Source: an uncultured Spirochaetales bacterium
Lineage (GTDB): Bacteria > Spirochaetota > Spirochaetia > Sphaerochaetales > Sphaerochaetaceae
Direction of reading: 5' to 3'
Assembly: GCA_947306375.1 (NCBI GenBank)
Contig: CAMZGJ010000051.1
Coordinates: forward strand, 1-7,970
Length of the DNA: 7,970 nucleotides
In this document: piece after piece, positions 5,510 through 7,970 of the stretch
How the letters are laid out: the number at the start of each line of letters is the position of its first letter
How positions within the stretch are numbered: position 1 is the stretch's first letter
Translations under genes and position numbers: made by a program
The notes under the pieces: model-generated
The model's database searches: none
Seen by the model: the letters and a program-made list of their open reading frames with translations, nothing else
Told to the model about the DNA's origin: nothing

Positions 5510-6700
5510 ATGGCGTACACCGAGTATTACACACCCACACACATCTATTTTGGAAGAGAAACGGAAAACCTTGTAGGTAAAGTACTTAAAGAGAAGGGAG
5601 CGCACAAGGTGCTTGTCCACTACGGTTCAGGCTCCGCGGAAAAGAGCGGTCTTTTGGGCAAGGTCAGGGCCTCTCTCAGGGAAAACGGTATTGAATTTGT
5701 TGAGCTGGGCGGCGTTAAACCAAACCCCCGCCTCAGTCTGGCCAGAGCCGGCATTGAGCTGTGCAGGAAGGAAGGCGTGGACTTTATTCTCTCCGTGGGC
5801 GGCGGGTCTGCTTTGGACAGTGCCAAATGTATTTCATACGGCGTGCCTTATGACGGCGATGTCTGGGACTTCTACAACGGCAAACTCCCTGAAAAGCGAG
5901 TGCCGGTGGGTGCTGTTCTCACTTTGTCTGCAACGGGCAGTGAGATGAGCAATTCCAGCGTCATTACCAATGACGAGATTACTCCCAATGACAAGTTCGG
6001 CTCCAACACCAACATGGGCCGCCCAGTTTTTGCGCTTCTCAACCCGGAGCTGACATATTCTGTTTCTCCGTTCCAGACGGGCAGCGGCAGCACGGATATT
6101 ATCATGCACACTCTTGAGAGGTTCTTCCACAGCGGTGCGGACCTTGATCTGACGGATAATGTGGCTGCCTCCGTAATCAGGACTGTTGTCAAATACACTG
6201 CGGTTGCTCTGAATAACCCTTGTGACTATGAGGCGCGCGCCAACCTGATGTGGGCCGGCTCCATATCCCACAACGGTCTTACCAACATGGGATTTGAGTC
6301 CATAGGGGACTGGGCATGTCACCGCCTTGAGCATGAGCTTTCTGCAATTTATGATGTTGCTCACGGTGCGGGTCTTTCCGCTCTGTGGGGCACCTGGGCA
6401 AGATATGTGAAATATGTTGATCCTTCACGTTTTGCCAAGCTGGGCAAGCTTGTTTTCGGTATTGAGGACGCTTCTGCGGACAAGGCTGCGGAACTGACAA
6501 TTCAGGCTTTTGAGAGTGCATTCCGCAGTTTCGGCATGCCAGTCAACATTCCCGACCTGCTGGGCAGAAGGATCTCCGTTGAGGACTGCCGCATGCTTGC
6601 TGAAAAAGCTTCTCTCAAGGGCAAGAAGACTCTGGGCAACTTCCGCATTCTCCAAACGGAGGACATGTTCCAAATCTACAAAGGCGCAGCTCTGCTGTAA
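5510..6700 (+). CDS. iron-containing alcohol dehydrogenase (BDH/YqhD-type)
   Basis: A 396-residue group III metal-dependent alcohol dehydrogenase, which reduces aldehydes to alcohols (or the reverse) with a nicotinamide cofactor in the cytoplasm. Seen: the N-terminal Rossmann-like half with YGSGSAEKSG (38-47), resembling the NADP-phosphate-binding loop of YqhD and butanol dehydrogenases; the diphosphate-binding GGGSALDSAK (97-106); LSATGSEMS (139-147); and metal ligands Asp196 and His200 in STDIIMHTLERF, His271 in ACHRLEH and His285 in DVAHGAGLSA. The Asp-x3-His and His-x13-His spacings match YqhD. Length is normal for the family and the frame is intact. NADPH preference is therefore likely, and iron or zinc is possible. 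It is the second gene of an operon with the isomerase-like TIM barrel and ends at a hairpin terminator. Butanol, 1,3-propanediol or lactaldehyde-type aldehydes are all possible substrates; the operon partner points to a sugar-derived aldehyde, as inference. Confidence 0.92.
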   Translation: MAYTEYYTPTHIYFGRETENLVGKVLKEKGAHKVLVHYGSGSAEKSGLLGKVRASLRENGIEFVELGGVKPNPRLSLARAGIELCRKEGVDFILSVGGGSALDSAKCISYGVPYDGDVWDFYNGKLPEKRVPVGAVLTLSATGSEMSNSSVITNDEITPNDKFGSNTNMGRPVFALLNPELTYSVSPFQTGSGSTDIIMHTLERFFHSGADLDLTDNVAASVIRTVVKYTAVALNNPCDYEARANLMWAGSISHNGLTNMGFESIGDWACHRLEHELSAIYDVAHGAGLSALWGTWARYVKYVDPSRFAKLGKLVFGIEDASADKAAELTIQAFESAFRSFGMPVNIPDLLGRRISVEDCRMLAEKASLKGKKTLGNFRILQTEDMFQIYKGAALL

Positions 6701-6768
6701 AAGTATCAGCTCAATATCAGCCCATTTATTAACCGGTTTCAGCCATTTTGCTCTTTTTTTTGAAAAAT

Positions 6769-6790
6769 GGATGAAATTTCATCCTTTTTT
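6769..6790 (+). terminator. rho-independent terminator after the alcohol dehydrogenase
   Basis: GGATGAAATTTCATCC (6769-6784) is a perfect 16-base palindrome that folds as a six-pair stem with an AATT loop, followed at once by six T residues. A five-base A run (6763-6767) precedes it, so the minus-strand reading also ends in a T run after one other base and the element could work in both directions between the convergent genes. It lies 68 bases after the stop codon. Confidence 0.75.
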
Positions 6791-6828
6791 CTGTTTTCAA
6801 CAGGCTTTTGGCGTTTTTGCCTGTATGT

Positions 6829-6880
6829 AAAAAAGAGAGACTGTAACTCCCGGCGGAAAACCGCCTTGTGTTACAGCCTC
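6829..6880 (-). terminator. rho-independent terminator after the 3-hydroxyacyl-CoA dehydrogenase
   Basis: CTGTAAC (6841-6847) pairs perfectly with GTTACAG (6870-6876). Inside, GGCGG (6852-6856) pairs with CCGCC (6861-6865) across an AAAA loop, with a four-by-four internal loop between the two stems. The outer stem can gain three more pairs (GAG 6837-6839 with CTC 6878-6880) across one mismatch. Read on the minus strand the hairpin is followed by TCTCTCTTTTTT (6840-6829), the expected U-rich tail. It starts 26 bases after the minus-strand stop codon. Confidence 0.75.
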
Positions 6881-6888
6881 TGTTACAG
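6869..6888. repeat. 12-bp-period direct repeat TGTTACAG at the terminator foot
   Basis: TGTTACAG occurs at 6869-6876 and again at 6881-6888. The first copy forms the base of the minus-strand terminator stem. The second could pair with the same opposite arm (ACTGTAAC at 6840-6847 with GTTACAGT at 6882-6889, eight pairs), so two mutually exclusive folds are possible. It may simply be a slippage duplication. Confidence 0.6.
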
Positions 6889-6905
6889 TGTGACTGATTT
6901 ATTTC

Positions 6906-7877
6906 TTACTTGTATTTGTAGAAGCCTTCTCCGGCTGCCTTTCCAAGTTTGCCTTCATCAATCATCTTCTTCAGAACTGCTTCCATGCCTTTGAAGTTGT
7001 AGGGCATCATCATCTTCCTGAGAAGCGGGGTGAAGAGTCCGGGAACCTTCTGATACTGTTCAACAATGTGGTATGCAGTTGTAAGACCAACAACATCAAA
7101 AATCTGGAAAGGTCCGCGCGGTGCGCCTGTTCCCAGAGTCCAGGCCTTGTCAATGCTTTCAGGATCTGAGACGCCGTTTACATAGAGGTCAAGCCCGCTG
7201 AGAAGGAACGGAACCAGCATGGAGTTGAGCAGATATCCGTTTTTTTCCTTGTTGACGGGAAGTGCAACCATTCTGATTGCATTTGCAAAGTCAATCAGTT
7301 CGTTGAAATACTTCTTGTCGGTCTGAGCCTGTGCCATGACTTCTGCAGTGTTGTTTGTCCAGATGTGGTTTGCAAAGTGCAGTGACAGGTACTTTTCAGG
7401 TCTTCCGGTATATTTTGCAAATGTTGAGGGAAGGAGTGTTGAGGAGTTTGTTACAACAACTGTCTTCTCGGGGAGGACGGAAGCCATCTTCTGATAGAAG
7501 GCAATCTTCTCCTTTGTGTCTTCAGCCATAGATTCAATAACAAGGTCTGCATCTGCTACGGCTTTGGCCAGGTCCAGTTCAAGCTTGAGACCTTTGTAGG
7601 CTTTATCTACCTGCTTGAGGCACTTTTCCTTGTCAAAGGAATCCGGGTCTGCAATACCGCGGGCCCATACGTTGGGAGCCTTGCCTTCCGGAGTGTCCAT
7701 TATTTCAATAATCTTTTTGTACTCATCTCTGAGAGTGTCAATCTTGGGCTGGGTTCTGCCTATAGAGCCCTCGCTTCTGAGCCAGATTGTTACGTCAAAT
7801 CCGCAATATGCACTCTGAAATGCAATCTGACTTCCCAAAACACCGCCGCCTGCAACTACAACTTTCTTGTAATTCAT
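6906..7877 (-). CDS. 3-hydroxyacyl-CoA dehydrogenase
   Basis: A 323-residue NAD(P)-dependent 3-hydroxyacyl-CoA dehydrogenase, which interconverts 3-hydroxyacyl-CoA and 3-ketoacyl-CoA in fatty-acid oxidation or in butyrate and related fermentation. Seen: the Rossmann motif VVAGGGVLGSQIA with G10xG12xxG15; the adenine-side ESMAED (115-120); TNSSTL with Ser146; the catalytic His167 in SLHFAN paired with Glu179 in NTAEVM; the substrate-region NGYLLNSML (213-221); the C-terminal domain entry FDVVGL (260-265); and the terminal GEGFYKY. The usual HFFNP motif is replaced by HFANH, which I recall from a subfamily in anaerobic Firmicutes. An insert of roughly 20-30 residues after the first strands (about 40-80) is longer than in compact Hbd enzymes. 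The start ATG has an AAGGAG Shine-Dalgarno sequence eight bases upstream. No thiolase, crotonase or acyl-CoA dehydrogenase gene is in the window, so the pathway is not shown. Confidence 0.92.
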   Translation of the reverse strand: MNYKKVVVAGGGVLGSQIAFQSAYCGFDVTIWLRSEGSIGRTQPKIDTLRDEYKKIIEIMDTPEGKAPNVWARGIADPDSFDKEKCLKQVDKAYKGLKLELDLAKAVADADLVIESMAEDTKEKIAFYQKMASVLPEKTVVVTNSSTLLPSTFAKYTGRPEKYLSLHFANHIWTNNTAEVMAQAQTDKKYFNELIDFANAIRMVALPVNKEKNGYLLNSMLVPFLLSGLDLYVNGVSDPESIDKAWTLGTGAPRGPFQIFDVVGLTTAYHIVEQYQKVPGLFTPLLRKMMMPYNFKGMEAVLKKMIDEGKLGKAAGEGFYKYK

Positions 7878-7885
7878 TCAAATAT

Positions 7886-7891
7886 CTCCTT
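7886..7891 (-). promoter_or_regulatory. ribosome binding site of the 3-hydroxyacyl-CoA dehydrogenase
   Basis: AAGGAG on the minus strand, eight bases from ATG 7877, at optimal distance. It fixes the start codon. Confidence 0.85.
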
Positions 7892-7923
7892 TTTTATGGT
7901 TCGATAGGTGTTTAACCACTAAG

Positions 7924-7952
7924 AGCATACTATGAGTGTTGATAAAAAGCAA
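7924..7952 (-). promoter_or_regulatory. candidate promoter of the 3-hydroxyacyl-CoA dehydrogenase
   Basis: Read on the minus strand, TTGCTT (7952-7947, three of six) and TATGCT (7929-7924, four of six) are separated by an optimal 17 bases. The predicted leader is about 40 bases and includes the Shine-Dalgarno sequence. The match is moderate, and nothing better lies between the gene and the window edge. Confidence 0.4.
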
Positions 7953-7970
7953 AGGGTTAACTGCCTGATT

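Noticed and set aside
4519..5520. 333-codon open frame antisense to the epimerase, longer than the sense gene
   Set aside because: The sense frame has conserved metal-ligand motifs, while the antisense product is Arg/His/Leu-rich without family features and has no suitable promoter or ribosome binding site that I can see. The length is explained by the sense codon usage.
6743..6770. CCATTTT/AAAATGG stem before the alcohol dehydrogenase terminator
   Set aside because: It is weak and AT-rich with a 14-base loop, and it competes for the GG that starts the better palindrome at 6769-6784.
6767..6994. 75-codon plus-strand frame in the convergent intergenic region
   Set aside because: It starts within the alcohol dehydrogenase terminator, crosses the second terminator and enters the antisense of the dehydrogenase; low-complexity Phe/Leu/Cys-rich product without support.

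Overview
The window carries eight protein-coding genes and no RNA gene, CRISPR array, transposase or phage gene that I could find. The organism is a bacterium of moderate GC content. It has Shine-Dalgarno starts at some genes and apparently leaderless starts at others. The set of families (a UlaG-like metallo-hydrolase, a PHP histidinol-phosphatase, a BDH/YqhD-type alcohol dehydrogenase, and a 3-hydroxyacyl-CoA dehydrogenase of the variant common in anaerobes) fits an anaerobic host-associated or sediment bacterium, such as a spirochaete of the Treponema group or a member of the Clostridia. This taxonomic guess rests on protein style only and is weak.

Layout: 11-772 (+) is an alpha/beta hydrolase. 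842-1984 (+) is a complete Fic-domain AMP-transferase with an N-terminal inhibitory motif and a C-terminal winged helix; its promoter lies inside a perfect 9-bp inverted repeat. It converges on a two-gene minus-strand operon: a histidine phosphatase (3560-2832) followed one base later by a metallo-beta-lactamase-fold hydrolase (2830-2000). A divergent intergenic region (3561-3688) with two separate short tandem duplications leads to a PHP-family histidinol-phosphatase on the plus strand (3689-4522). After 74 bases a second plus-strand promoter drives a sugar-phosphate isomerase/epimerase-like TIM barrel (4597-5490) and an iron/zinc alcohol dehydrogenase (5510-6700), spaced like an operon. A convergent region of about 205 bases (6701-6905) holds two hairpin terminators, one for each direction. 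The window ends with a minus-strand 3-hydroxyacyl-CoA dehydrogenase (7877-6906) that has its own promoter and ribosome binding site.

Most genes are ordinary small-molecule metabolism: phosphate-ester removal, aldehyde or alcohol redox, and hydroxyacyl-CoA redox. The points most worth a second look are regulatory. Three genes (Fic, histidine phosphatase, epimerase) have a good -10 box 6 to 10 bases before the start codon and no Shine-Dalgarno sequence, so they look leaderless. The Fic promoter overlaps an operator-like palindrome that the Fic protein's own winged helix might bind. The Shine-Dalgarno region of the histidinol-phosphatase has been tandemly duplicated.
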